From an uncultured Lachnospiraceae bacterium (GTDB lineage Bacteria > Bacillota > Clostridia > Lachnospirales > Lachnospiraceae), in the NCBI GenBank assembly GCA_948794795.1, contig CAQGLR010000014.1:26575-90574 (forward strand): 64,000 nt of DNA. Direction: 5' to 3'. Each line of letters begins with the position of its first letter. The stretch's first letter is position 1. Below the pieces are notes generated by a model, which was not told where the DNA came from, did not search any database, and saw nothing but the letters and a program-made list of their open reading frames with translations. The position numbers and the translations under genes are program-made. Of this stretch, positions 54,748 to 63,126 are shown in pieces.

Positions 54748-55473
54748 CTACTTTAATTCTGTTTTTTCAAAAATAAATAATGCTGCTATTAATGCCAAAA
54801 TAAATGTTATAAACATAACTAATATATATTTTTTTCCAGAAAAATATCCTCCTTGAAACCTTAACAATTCTATTTGGTATGAATATGTATACTTTACAAA
54901 AAATATTTCCTTAGAATTTGTTCTTAAAAATAATAAAATATATGTTAAACTTATACCAGAAGCAATTGTTGCAACAGCTTTTTTTGTTATTACTGTGATA
55001 AGGATTATTACAGCTCCCAATGCCATATAACCTGATACTGCATATAACAGCTTCATTAAAACATCTTTATAACTTCCTTTTCCAGGTTCTACACTATAGC
55101 CATTAGCAAATGACATAATAATAGTTGCAGCTATTGTAGATATTAGGCATAATAATAATATACCCCAAAAATATATTATAATTTTACAAGCAAATATTTT
55201 CTTGCGTGAAAATCCACTTAAAAGGTTTATTGCAAATGTAGAGTTTTTATATTCATTACATATAAAAACTGCTGAAAATACATATCCAAAAAAAGAATGT
55301 AACAATATCATTCCAATAAAACTATTAAAAGTATCATATCCCGAAACCTTACTACCAGATACAATTGTAATACATGAAAAGATTATTCCTAAACCTAGAG
55401 AACAAAACAATAATATTTTAAAACCAGAAGATTTAACCAGTTTAAAACATTCTGCTTTTATAAGATTTCCCAT
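54748..55473 (-). CDS. ABC-2-type permease, paralogue of the next gene
   Basis: This 241-residue protein has six predicted membrane segments. It opens MGNLIKAECFKLVKSSGFKIL and has CNEYKNSTFAINLLSGFSRKKIFACKI at the matching place; both proteins end in FEKTELK or FEKAELK, so they arose by duplication. GGAGGGG precedes ATG 55473. It is the first gene of the transporter operon. The transported molecule is unknown; no kinase/regulator pair accompanies it. Confidence 0.85.
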   Translation of the reverse strand: MGNLIKAECFKLVKSSGFKILLFCSLGLGIIFSCITIVSGSKVSGYDTFNSFIGMILLHSFFGYVFSAVFICNEYKNSTFAINLLSGFSRKKIFACKIIIYFWGILLLCLISTIAATIIMSFANGYSVEPGKGSYKDVLMKLLYAVSGYMALGAVIILITVITKKAVATIASGISLTYILLFLRTNSKEIFFVKYTYSYQIELLRFQGGYFSGKKYILVMFITFILALIAALFIFEKTELK

Positions 55474-55560
55474 ATTTCTTTATCCCCTCCTTTAAACACC
55501 CATTATAATACTTTTATTTATACCATATCTAAACAATAAAAACTATACTTCCCAAGTAGT

Positions 55561-55619
55561 AATAATAGTAGTAAAATAATTAACTGATAATAGTAGTAAA
55601 ATAATTAACTGATAATAGT
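55561..55619. repeat. 25-bp direct repeats upstream of the ABC operon
   Basis: A 25-base unit containing ATAATAGTAGTAAAATAATT and ending TAACT occurs twice in perfect tandem (55561-55585 and 55586-55610) plus a partial third copy. It lies about 90-145 bases upstream of the first permease start, a plausible place for activator binding. Confidence 0.65.
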
Positions 55620-55650
55620 CATAACCTTGTTTTATTAAAAAAATTTATTA

Positions 55651-55682
55651 AGAAAAAAAAGACAGGCGCATAAGCGCCTATC
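55651..55682 (-). terminator. Terminator of the rnf operon
   Basis: On the minus strand AGGCGC-TTAT-GCGCCT is followed by GTCTTTTTTTTCTT, a compact GC stem with a long U tract 35 bases beyond the rnfB stop. Confidence 0.9.
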
Positions 55683-55717
55683 CCTGTTAAAATTCCATAT
55701 ATAAACTTGTGTATAAA

Positions 55718-56539
55718 TTAATGTGCAAGAATAATCTTCTTTGGACACTTCTCTGCACACTTGCCACATCCAGTACATTTACTCTGGTCAATATGTGCAA
55801 TATTATTCTCAACTGTAATTGCGCCTGCTTCACACTGTTTCTGGCAAAGGCCACAACCTATACAGCCTGTATCACATACAGACATAACCTTTGGTCCTTT
55901 ATCCTTATTAGAACATGTAACCGCAAACTTTCCATCATATGGAACAAGTTCAATAAGCCCATTTGGACATTCCTGTATACATTTTCCACATGCTACACAT
56001 TTTTCTTTATCAACTACTGCAACACCATGTTCTACATGTATTGCATCAAACTGGCAGGCTGAAACACAGGAACCAAATCCAAGGCAGCCAAATGAACATG
56101 CTTTGTCACCACGTCCTGGTATTGCTGTTGCCCTCTTACAATCTGATATTCCATAATAATTTGCCTTTATACCAGCTTTGTCACAAGTACCTGCACATTT
56201 TACGTATGCAACCATCTTAACCGCGTCACTGCTGTCGACACCCATAACAGCGCCGATTTTACCAGCTACCGCTGCACCGCCTACAGGACATGCATTAACA
56301 GGTGCCTCACCTGCTGCTATAGCTTTTGCAAGGGCATCACAGCCTGCAAAACCACATCCGCCACAGTTATTTCCTGGAAGAAATTCACGTACCGCAATCT
56401 CTTTCTCATCTACTGGTACTGCAAATGCTTTTGCTGCAAATCCAAGAAGGAGACCGATAAGAAGACCTGTCACACCTATTACTGCGGCTGCAGTAACCAC
56501 GCCTGTCGCAGAAGATGCCAAAAATAAACTCTGTATCAT
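55718..56539 (-). CDS. rnfB: Rnf complex subunit B (iron-sulfur)
   Basis: The protein has 273 residues: an N-terminal membrane helix, the 4Fe-4S motif NCGGCGFAGCDALAKAIAAGE...NACPVGG, then several ferredoxin-type clusters (CVACGKCIQECP, CIGCGLCQKQCE, CTGCGKCAEKCPK). RnfB feeds electrons from reduced ferredoxin into the complex, which passes them to NAD+ while pumping sodium or protons. GGAGG precedes ATG 56539. It is the last gene of the operon, before a strong terminator. Confidence 0.96.
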   Translation of the reverse strand: MIQSLFLASSATGVVTAAAVIGVTGLLIGLLLGFAAKAFAVPVDEKEIAVREFLPGNNCGGCGFAGCDALAKAIAAGEAPVNACPVGGAAVAGKIGAVMGVDSSDAVKMVAYVKCAGTCDKAGIKANYYGISDCKRATAIPGRGDKACSFGCLGFGSCVSACQFDAIHVEHGVAVVDKEKCVACGKCIQECPNGLIELVPYDGKFAVTCSNKDKGPKVMSVCDTGCIGCGLCQKQCEAGAITVENNIAHIDQSKCTGCGKCAEKCPKKIILAH

Positions 56540-56557
56540 TTTTAACTCTCCTCCCTT

Positions 56558-57130
56558 CTATACTAATCCTGCAAAACCACAGAATGCTATTGCCATTAAA
56601 CTTGCTGTAACAAGTACAATAGGGGTTCCCTTAAATGACTCAGGTATATCGTTAAACTCAATATGCTCACGTATACTTGCAAGTATAACGATTGAAACCA
56701 GGAAACCAAGTGCTGTAAACAGACCTGTTAAAACACTTTCAATAAAACCTAAACCATTAGTAATATTATTAATTGCCACACCAAGCACAGCACAGTTTGT
56801 AGTAATAAGCGGAAGGAATACACCAAGCGCTTCATATAATGGTGGCATAAACTTCTTAAGTACCATTTCAACAAACTGTACCAGAGCAGCAATTATAAGG
56901 ATAAATGCTATTGTTTCAAGATATGCAAGACCCATTGGCTCCAAAATAAAATAATAAATTGGATATGTTATTGCTGATGCAATAGTTATAACAAATGTAA
57001 CAGCAGCACCCATACCAGCTGCTGTCTCTACTTTCTTGGATACACCAAGAAAAGGACAGATACCAAGGAACTGACTAAGTACAACATTGCTTACCAGCAT
57101 AGATGAAATCATAATAACGAAAATATTCAC
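56558..57130 (-). CDS. rnfA: Rnf complex subunit A (membrane)
   Basis: The protein has 190 residues in six membrane segments, opening FVIMISSMLVSNVVLSQFLGICPFLGVSKK. It has TNCAVLGVA, the conserved Cys of the RnfA/E pair that holds a membrane iron-sulfur centre. The start is GTG 57130 with AAGGGGG upstream. It begins five bases after rnfE. Confidence 0.96.
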   Translation of the reverse strand: MNIFVIMISSMLVSNVVLSQFLGICPFLGVSKKVETAAGMGAAVTFVITIASAITYPIYYFILEPMGLAYLETIAFILIIAALVQFVEMVLKKFMPPLYEALGVFLPLITTNCAVLGVAINNITNGLGFIESVLTGLFTALGFLVSIVILASIREHIEFNDIPESFKGTPIVLVTASLMAIAFCGFAGLV

Positions 57131-57135
57131 TTAAA

Positions 57136-57927
57136 TCATTCCCCCTTCTTTGCCTGCTGCGCTTCTTTTGCCGCTTTAGCTTTTGCTGCTGCCTCTTTTG
57201 CTGCCTGTGCCTTTGCTGCTTTCTGTGCTACACGTTCTGCTTCAATAATCCCTTTATTAGCTACGCAGCTTGCACCTGTACACTGTGCACAGTTACCACC
57301 GCATGCCATGCTGGAATCACCACCTGGAACATTAGTAGCTGATGGCAGCTTAAGCTTATTCTGTACAGCTGTAAGACATGCAAGTACAAGGAATGCACCA
57401 GGAGCAAGTACAAAGAATGTAATATGGAAATCCTCTGGTATAAACTGGAATCCAAATACTGCACCACTTCCAAGGACTTCCCTGCATATACCTATAAGAG
57501 TAAGACCAACTGTAAAACCAAGCCCCATTCCAAGACCATCAAATATAGATGGTACAACAGGGTTTTTAGAAGCATATGCCTCTGCTCTTCCAAGGATAAT
57601 ACAGTTTACAACGATAAGAGGTATGTATACGCCAAGGGCGCTGTTAAGAGCTGGCAGGAATGCCTGCAAAAGCAGCTGGATAATAGTTACAAATGATGCA
57701 ACTACTACGATAAAGGCCGGAATACGGACTTTATCAGGAATAACCTTACGCAGCAATGATATAAATGCATTAGAAAGGACAAGTACGGCTGTTGTTGTCA
57801 GCCCCATTCCAAGACCATTCATTGCAGATGACGTTACAGCAAGTGTAGGACACATACCAAGCATCATAACGAAGGTTGGGTTTTCGGTAATAATACCATT
57901 TTTTAAACGTTCTGTACAAGTATTCAT
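57136..57927 (-). CDS. rnfE: Rnf complex subunit E with a Cys-rich C-terminal extension
   Basis: The protein has 263 residues, longer than the usual 200-230. Residues 1-200 are the six-segment membrane core (NPTFVMMLGMCPTLAVTSSA, VVNCIILGRAEAY). The last 60 residues are unusual: ACGGNCAQCTGASC gives four cysteines, followed by an Ala/Lys-rich helix (AKAQAAKEAAAKAKAAKEAQ). This could bind a metal or iron-sulfur centre on the cytoplasmic side. GGAGG precedes ATG 57927. Confidence 0.94.
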   Translation of the reverse strand: MNTCTERLKNGIITENPTFVMMLGMCPTLAVTSSAMNGLGMGLTTTAVLVLSNAFISLLRKVIPDKVRIPAFIVVVASFVTIIQLLLQAFLPALNSALGVYIPLIVVNCIILGRAEAYASKNPVVPSIFDGLGMGLGFTVGLTLIGICREVLGSGAVFGFQFIPEDFHITFFVLAPGAFLVLACLTAVQNKLKLPSATNVPGGDSSMACGGNCAQCTGASCVANKGIIEAERVAQKAAKAQAAKEAAAKAKAAKEAQQAKKGE

Positions 57928-57939
57928 GTATTGGCCTCC

Positions 57940-58590
57940 TTACTGCTGGCTTGCTACAAATTTCAATGCCACATTTACTGCCCTTGTCACTGCATTACTT
58001 GTAATAGTAGCACCTGAAATTGAATTAATAGTTCCATTGTCCTGGCTTCCACTTCCATCCTTTACAACAGATAAAGTCTTATCAGATGTCATTCCAACAT
58101 ACTGGCCGTTCCAGTCTTCCTTTGTACTGTTCTGCCCAAGTCCAGGTGTTTCATTACTTGCATCAAGTATCTGTATACCTAATACTTCACCTTCATTAGT
58201 AATGCCAAGAGCTATTGTAACAGCCCCGCCATATCCTTTGCCACTGGCTTTTACAACATATCCAGCCTGTGAGCCGCCTGATGAAGCAGTCCTTGCCTCA
58301 ATAAGTTCTACATCTGTATATGAATAAGCGTCATCATCCACTTTACCTGCTGTGATGTCAGCCTGGAAGCTTTCTACAGCCTTTGTAACTGCATCATCAC
58401 TTGCAAATTCTGCATCCTTGTATACTGCTGCATACGCTTTATTAGTTGCCTCTTCTTCTGCTTTGGCAATAGGGTCTTTAGTAATCATATATACTGCACC
58501 AAGAAGTATGCCTGCAACAAGGGTTATTATAAATAATGCTATTGCATCATGTATAAGGGTATTTGCCTGCTTATTTTCACTATTTGCCAT
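57940..58590 (-). CDS. rnfG: Rnf complex subunit G (flavoprotein)
   Basis: ATG 58590 has AAAGGAGG upstream and gives 216 residues; an earlier in-frame ATG (58638) lies well inside rnfD. One N-terminal membrane helix (ALFIITLVAGILLGAVYMI) precedes an FMN-binding domain. The Thr of SGATITSNAV is where FMN is attached covalently in the family. It overlaps the rnfD end by 11 bases. Confidence 0.95.
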   Translation of the reverse strand: MANSENKQANTLIHDAIALFIITLVAGILLGAVYMITKDPIAKAEEEATNKAYAAVYKDAEFASDDAVTKAVESFQADITAGKVDDDAYSYTDVELIEARTASSGGSQAGYVVKASGKGYGGAVTIALGITNEGEVLGIQILDASNETPGLGQNSTKEDWNGQYVGMTSDKTLSVVKDGSGSQDNGTINSISGATITSNAVTRAVNVALKFVASQQ

Positions 58591-59572
58591 CCTTAATCCC
58601 CTCCTTTCCAAATGGAACAGGAATTGTAACCTTCTCAATAAGTGGTACTAAAAGGTTGCAGATAATGATTGCATAAGAAACACCTTCTGCAGATGCACCA
58701 AAAATACGGAAAATCCCTGTAAGTACACCAAGAAGTACACCAAATACAATCTGTCCCCTTGGCGTAATAGGGCTTGTAACATAGTCAGTCGCCATAAAGA
58801 AAGCACCTAACATAATACCACCACCACAAAGTTCAGCAGCAAGATATGTAATATCAAACCCACGTCCGCCAAAAATTAAAGCAAATACTGCAAAAGTACC
58901 AATATAAAATACTGGTATCTTCCAGCTTATAATCTTAAGCGCAATAAGAGCTGCACCACCTATAAGGATTGCGATTGCAGAAGTTTCACCAATAGTACCA
59001 CCAATATTTCCAATAAACATATCAAGCACACTTGTTGAAACTTGTGTCTGCCCGTCCCCTGCTGCAAGAATATCTGCCACACTCATTGCCTTGTCGCCGT
59101 TTTTAATAATTGCAAGAGGTGTAGGGCCTGTAATCCCATCATATGTAAATGATGTCATTTTACCTGCAAATGATACCATAAGGAAACATCTTGCACCAAG
59201 TGCAGGGTTCATAAAGTTCTGGCCAAGACCGCCAAATAACTGCTTAACTACCAAAATTGCAAATACACTTCCTATAACAGCCATCCACACTGGAAATGTT
59301 GATGACAAGTTAAGTGCAAGAAGCAGCCCTGTAAGTGCTGCACTTCCGTCTGTATAAGTAATTGGAAGCTTCATAGCTTTCTGCCATATAAACTCAGTAA
59401 GCATACATGTAGCCATACATGCTATAATCAGTATTATTGCATTAACGCCAAAATTATAAATACCAAAGAGAGTAGCAGGCAAAAGAGCCAGGATTACACA
59501 CCACATGATTGACTGTGTAGATGATTTATCACGTACATGTGGAGATGATGAAATGTTTAATAAATTACCCAC
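58580..59572 (-). CDS. rnfD: Rnf complex subunit D (membrane flavoprotein)
   Basis: This 330-residue polytopic protein opens NISSSPHVRDKSSTQSIMW, has YTDGSAALTGLLLALNLS and FGGLGQNFMNPALGARCFLM, and ends with ATDYVTSPITPRGQIVFG. RnfD carries FMN and part of the ion path. GTG 59572 is the start, with AGGAGGG upstream. Confidence 0.95.
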   Translation of the reverse strand: MGNLLNISSSPHVRDKSSTQSIMWCVILALLPATLFGIYNFGVNAIILIIACMATCMLTEFIWQKAMKLPITYTDGSAALTGLLLALNLSSTFPVWMAVIGSVFAILVVKQLFGGLGQNFMNPALGARCFLMVSFAGKMTSFTYDGITGPTPLAIIKNGDKAMSVADILAAGDGQTQVSTSVLDMFIGNIGGTIGETSAIAILIGGAALIALKIISWKIPVFYIGTFAVFALIFGGRGFDITYLAAELCGGGIMLGAFFMATDYVTSPITPRGQIVFGVLLGVLTGIFRIFGASAEGVSYAIIICNLLVPLIEKVTIPVPFGKEGIKDGK

Positions 59573-59584
59573 GTTTTATCCCTC

Positions 59585-60907
59585 CTAATTCTTTCTTCTC
59601 TGCGCTGCTACGTATTGGCGCGCCTGCTTAAATGTCTGTGTAAGAGGACGTTTTGCAGGACAGACAAATGTACAGCTTCCGCACTCATAACACTCCATGC
59701 CATTTAATTTAACAAATGTATCATAATCATTATTCATAGCTGCCTGTGCCATCTTCTGTGGTAACAGGTTTCCTGGACAAGCATTAACACAACGTCCACA
59801 ACGTATACATGGAGAAGGTTCTGTTTCTGCTACCTCGTCCTTTGTAAGTGCAAGCAATGAAGAAGATGTTTTTGTAATAGGCACATTAAGGTCAAACATG
59901 GCAAATCCCATCATAGGCCCGCCTGAAATAATTTTAGCTGGTTCCTGGCCAAATCCCCCTCCCTCTTCAACAAGTTCTGCATGGCTTGCACCAAGTCTTA
60001 CATTTACATTTACTGGTTTACTAAATGCATCACCTGTAAGTGTCATTACCCTTGTTATAAGAGGAGTCTGCTTACATACTGCCCTGTAAATTGCTATTAC
60101 TGTTGCAATATTGTCAACTATACATCCTGCATCTGCTGGAAGTTTTGCTGAATAAATCTTTCTTCCAGTAGCAGCAGAAATAAGGGTACGTTCACCGCCT
60201 TGTGGATATTTTGTCTTTAATGGTTTAACCTCAATACGGTTTTCTCCTTTTACTGCTTCTTCCATCTTTGCGATTGCATCAGGTTTATTGTCTTCAATAC
60301 AAATAACTCCCTTAGCTTTATCAAAGAGTTTAAGCATAACTTTAAGCCCACCTACAATTTCTTCAGGACATTCAAGCATCTGGCGGTAATCAGATGTAAG
60401 ATATGGTTCACACTCTGCACCATTAACTAATATATAGTCAATCTTGCCAGGGTCCTTTGGTGTAAGTTTAACATTGGTTGGAAAGCCTGCACCTCCCATA
60501 CCTACAATGCCAGCTTCTTTGACAATCTCCCGTATCTCATCATTGGAAAGCTTAGTGTAATCCCTGTCTTCACCAAGTCCTTTGATACCTGTGTATTCTC
60601 CGTCATTCTCAATGACTACACATGTAACACTTGAACCATTTAACATCATTCTAGGTTCAACTGCCTTAACAGTTCCTGAAACTGAGCTACAGATATTGGC
60701 AGATATAAACCCGCCAGCCTCGCCTATTTTTTGTCCAACAAGAACCTTGTCACCTTTTTGCACTATAGGTTTAGCAGGCGCACCAATATGCTGTGCCATT
60801 GAAAACACTAACTCCCCCTTTGGCATAACGGTCTTGATTGGCAAATCCTTAGACAGCTCTTTTCCCTCGTAAGGATGGACACCCCCACGAAATGTTGCTT
60901 CACTCAT
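59585..60907 (-). CDS. rnfC: Rnf complex subunit C (NADH-site flavoprotein)
   Basis: The protein has 440 residues: an N-terminal beta-rich barrel (FRGGVHPYEGKE), the nucleotide-binding GMGGAGFPTNVKL, LVNGAECEPYLTSDYR and two ferredoxin clusters near the end (CIRCGRCVNACPGNL, CYECGSCTFVCPAKRPLTQ). RnfC is the peripheral NAD+-reducing subunit. It is first in the order C-D-G-E-A-B, the clostridial arrangement. Confidence 0.96.
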   Translation of the reverse strand: MSEATFRGGVHPYEGKELSKDLPIKTVMPKGELVFSMAQHIGAPAKPIVQKGDKVLVGQKIGEAGGFISANICSSVSGTVKAVEPRMMLNGSSVTCVVIENDGEYTGIKGLGEDRDYTKLSNDEIREIVKEAGIVGMGGAGFPTNVKLTPKDPGKIDYILVNGAECEPYLTSDYRQMLECPEEIVGGLKVMLKLFDKAKGVICIEDNKPDAIAKMEEAVKGENRIEVKPLKTKYPQGGERTLISAATGRKIYSAKLPADAGCIVDNIATVIAIYRAVCKQTPLITRVMTLTGDAFSKPVNVNVRLGASHAELVEEGGGFGQEPAKIISGGPMMGFAMFDLNVPITKTSSSLLALTKDEVAETEPSPCIRCGRCVNACPGNLLPQKMAQAAMNNDYDTFVKLNGMECYECGSCTFVCPAKRPLTQTFKQARQYVAAQRRKN

Positions 60908-60979
60908 TCCGTTTCCCCTTTCTAATTTATTCTTTGTTGTATCTTAATATTTTATTAAATTATACAACGCTACCTGTTT

Positions 60980-61007
60980 ATTGTACCATTTTGACGAGAA
61001 ATGTCAA
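60980..61007 (-). promoter_or_regulatory. Promoter and overlapping palindrome upstream of rnf
   Basis: On the minus strand TTGACA (61007-61002), a 16-base spacer and TACAAT (60985-60980) form a good sigma-A promoter 73 bases before rnfC. The -35 box is one half of the perfect inverted repeat TTGACGAGAAATGTCAA (60991-61007 on the plus strand), which could be an operator. Confidence 0.75.
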
Positions 61008-61337
61008 TCAACCAACAGCACAATCAAGCAATATTACCAATGATTGTTATAACACCTCCCTGCTTTTTCCATAAGGAACACAAAAATAGCTTATAACAAT
61101 GTATGTCTCAATTTTTACTAAAATTCTTAATGGCACAATTTTAGAGTCCCATGTATTCTGTCTAATACCTTTTTCTACTCAAGACAATCAAAAATGTTCA
61201 CACTTTGCCAAAAATTGTTCACATTTTTTTAACAAGAAAAACATTACACGTTCATAATTCAAAAATATAATAAATCTATCAAATGAAATAAAAACATTTG
61301 ATAAGTGCTTAAATTTTTTTCATACCTTCTCCTTTAA
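61008..61337. other. Gene-free region upstream of rnf
   Basis: No credible gene. It has TATCAAATG...CATTTGATA (about 61278-61303), a hairpin followed by TTTTTTT, and two ATTGTTCACA-like boxes around 61193-61230. A regulatory or small-RNA role is possible but not shown. Confidence 0.35.
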
Positions 61338-61365
61338 GAATCGCTTCTCCAGCGGTTCTTTTTTA
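61338..61365 (+). terminator. Hairpin with U tract on the plus strand
   Basis: GAATCGCT (61338-61345) pairs with AGCGGTTC (61351-61358), followed by TTTTTTATT. No plus-strand gene precedes it, which suggests a short non-coding transcript or the terminator of a lost gene. Confidence 0.6.
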
Positions 61366-61374
61366 TTCCTGCAA

Positions 61375-61453
61375 TATCCAGATACCTCCCTGGACATACA
61401 AGCTAAAGAGAAACCAGGTTATGTCCCATTACCCTGCTGTGGTTATCTGGATA
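61375..61453 (-). repeat. Foldback sharing a hairpin with 51240-51274
   Basis: The outer arms TATCCAGATACC (61375-61386) and GGTTATCTGGATA (61441-61453) are inverted. Inside, on the minus strand, GGACATAACCTGGTTTCTCT continues TTAGCTTGTATGTCC, the same loop block TGGTTTCTCTTTAGCTT as in the pspA operon, and both are followed by GGTATCYGG. Confidence 0.6.
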
Positions 61454-61465
61454 ATAGTCTGCTAA

Positions 61466-61508
61466 GAATAAAAAACTCCCAGAAAACATTAATTCTGGAA
61501 GCTTTTTA
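61466..61508 (-). terminator. Terminator of tRNA-Thr
   Basis: On the minus strand TTCCAGAA pairs with TTTCTGGGA around a short loop, followed by GTTTTTTATT. It lies 12 bases downstream of the tRNA. The plus strand also has a short U tract. Confidence 0.75.
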
Positions 61509-61519
61509 ATAATATACTA

Positions 61520-61592
61520 AGCTGCTAACGGGATTTGAACCCGTGGCCTCCGCCTTACCAAGGCGACGCTCTGCCTGCTGAGCCATAGCAGC
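61520..61592 (-). tRNA. tRNA-Thr (anticodon GGU)
   Basis: The cloverleaf folds completely: acceptor GCTGCTA/TAGCAGC, D arm GCTC/GAGC, anticodon stem TCGCC/GGCGG with loop TTGGTAA, T arm ACGGG-TTCAAAT-CCCGT. Positions 34-36 are GGT, reading ACC and ACU. CCA is not encoded. Confidence 0.95.
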
Positions 61593-61662
61593 AAAAATAT
61601 TCAAACCACAATACCTAACGGACAATATTATATAATACATAGCCAGATATTTCAAGCATATT

Positions 61663-62295
61663 TTAAAAACTTTCCAAATTCCTTTGCCTGTTTAATTTAT
61701 TTTTAATCCTCTGCAAGGCATTATCAATAGATTTAGGTGTCTTGTCCATGTCTGCTGCTATTTCCTGGTATGTCATGCCATCTAAATACCTGCTAAGCAC
61801 CTGTGTTTCCATTTTACTAAGACCTTTAAATAGCTGTTTATGTACAAATACAGCGCTTTCCCTGTTAATTATTATATCTTCCGGATTGCCTTCTGCAATT
61901 TCCAGTTCCTGGTCTATCATAAAATCACTTTCATCTGGTTCATTATTTACAGAAAATGCAGGTGCATATATTGAAATATATGTATTTAATGGCTGGTTTT
62001 TCATACGGTTTGATATTTTTATGGCAGAATAAACATGTCTTGAAATACATAATTCCGCAAATGTCTTAAATGAAGCTTCCCTCTCTGGAATATAGTCACA
62101 TATAGCTTTATATAAGCCTATCATTCCTTCCTGGATTAAATCATCTTTGTCGCCTCCTGTTAAAAAAAATGTACGTGTCTTCTGGCGCACCAGGCTTTTA
62201 TATTTCTCCATAAGAAATGTCATAGCCTCATCATTTCCTGACTGTGCCATACTTATAATATCATCCTCTGGTAATTTATTAAATCCAAATTCCAT
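61663..62295 (-). CDS. sigH: RNA polymerase sigma-H factor (stationary phase/sporulation)
   Basis: ATG 62295 is preceded by GGGAG and gives 210 residues; the ATG at 62316 has no site. Region 2 is DKDDLIQEGMIGLYKAICDY with KTFAELCISRHVYSAI; region 4 is SKMETQVLSRYLDGMTYQEIAADM. Sigma-H starts the sporulation and stationary-phase programme. The upstream order mrnC-rlmB-sigH fits the conserved Firmicutes cluster, with yacP absent here. Confidence 0.93.
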   Translation of the reverse strand: MEFGFNKLPEDDIISMAQSGNDEAMTFLMEKYKSLVRQKTRTFFLTGGDKDDLIQEGMIGLYKAICDYIPEREASFKTFAELCISRHVYSAIKISNRMKNQPLNTYISIYAPAFSVNNEPDESDFMIDQELEIAEGNPEDIIINRESAVFVHKQLFKGLSKMETQVLSRYLDGMTYQEIAADMDKTPKSIDNALQRIKNKLNRQRNLESF

Positions 62296-62324
62296 ATTAT
62301 TCTCCCAATGAACCACTTAAAGGG

Positions 62325-63080
62325 CTAACCCTGGTTTTTACATACAATACGCTGCCTTACGATTTCATATGACAATATTCCCATAGCAACAGATGCATTA
62401 AGTGAACCAATATCCCCAGACATTGGTATAGAAGCAATAAAATCACAGCTTTCTTTAACAAGACGGCTAACTCCGTCACCTTCACTTCCAATAACTACAC
62501 CTATTGGTCCTGTAAGGTCCAGCCCATACATTGTTTCGCCTTCCATATCACCACATACAAACCAAATTCCTCGTTTCTTAAGCTCCTCTATTATCTTTAC
62601 CAGATTAGTTACCTTTGCAACAGGTGTATAGTTAATTGCACCTGCTGAAGCTTTTGCAACCGTTGCAGTCAGGCCAGATGCGTGCCTTTTGGGTATAATG
62701 ACACCATGCGCACCTGCCTGGTTAGCAGTCCTTATAACTGAACCAAGGTTATATGGGTCTTCTATATTATCAAGTAATATAAGGAATGGTGGCTCATTTC
62801 TGTCTTCTGCGGCCTTTAACATATCCTCAACTGTGCCATAATGGTATGCTGCGATATATGCAATTACACCCTGGTGCCTTCCTGTTGCAGATATCTGGTC
62901 AAGACGCTCCTTTTTCACAAAATTTACAATACAGCCTTTCTTCTTAGCCTCCCTTAAAATTGTACGTACAGGCCCATCCTGGCATCCATCCAGTACATAA
63001 AGCTTGTCAATAGTCTTTCCAGACCTGAATGCCTCTATTACTACATTCCTTCCCTCTATTACCATTTCTTCATCTCTCAT
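62325..63080 (-). CDS. rlmB: 23S rRNA (guanosine-2'-O)-methyltransferase RlmB
   Basis: The start chosen is ATG 63080, with CGGAG upstream, giving 251 residues; an in-frame ATG at 63125 directly after mrnC is the alternative. It has an N-terminal substrate-binding domain (VIEGRNVVIEAFRSGKTIDKLY) and a SPOUT domain with LLDNIEDPYNLGSVIRTANQAGA, VIGSEGDGVSRL and SLNASVAMGILSYEIVRQR. It modifies G2251 in the peptidyl transferase centre. Confidence 0.93.
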   Translation of the reverse strand: MRDEEMVIEGRNVVIEAFRSGKTIDKLYVLDGCQDGPVRTILREAKKKGCIVNFVKKERLDQISATGRHQGVIAYIAAYHYGTVEDMLKAAEDRNEPPFLILLDNIEDPYNLGSVIRTANQAGAHGVIIPKRHASGLTATVAKASAGAINYTPVAKVTNLVKIIEELKKRGIWFVCGDMEGETMYGLDLTGPIGVVIGSEGDGVSRLVKESCDFIASIPMSGDIGSLNASVAMGILSYEIVRQRIVCKNQG

Positions 63081-63126
63081 TATAAAATCTCCGTTTCTGA
63101 TGCAGTCTTTATAGTTAAGTGCCATA

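Noticed and set aside
57308..58327. 339-residue plus-strand frame
   Set aside because: Antisense of rnfE and rnfG, whose family motifs are unambiguous.
61193..61235. Rex-type redox operator upstream of rnf (TTGTTCACA ... TTAACAA)
   Set aside because: The half-sites are spaced by 11 bases and are imperfect, unlike the 18-base Rex consensus.
61310..61345. Minus-strand mini-ORF MKKI after AAAGGAG
   Set aside because: Four codons before a stop are too few; it may be a decayed start or chance, and nothing downstream supports a leader peptide.
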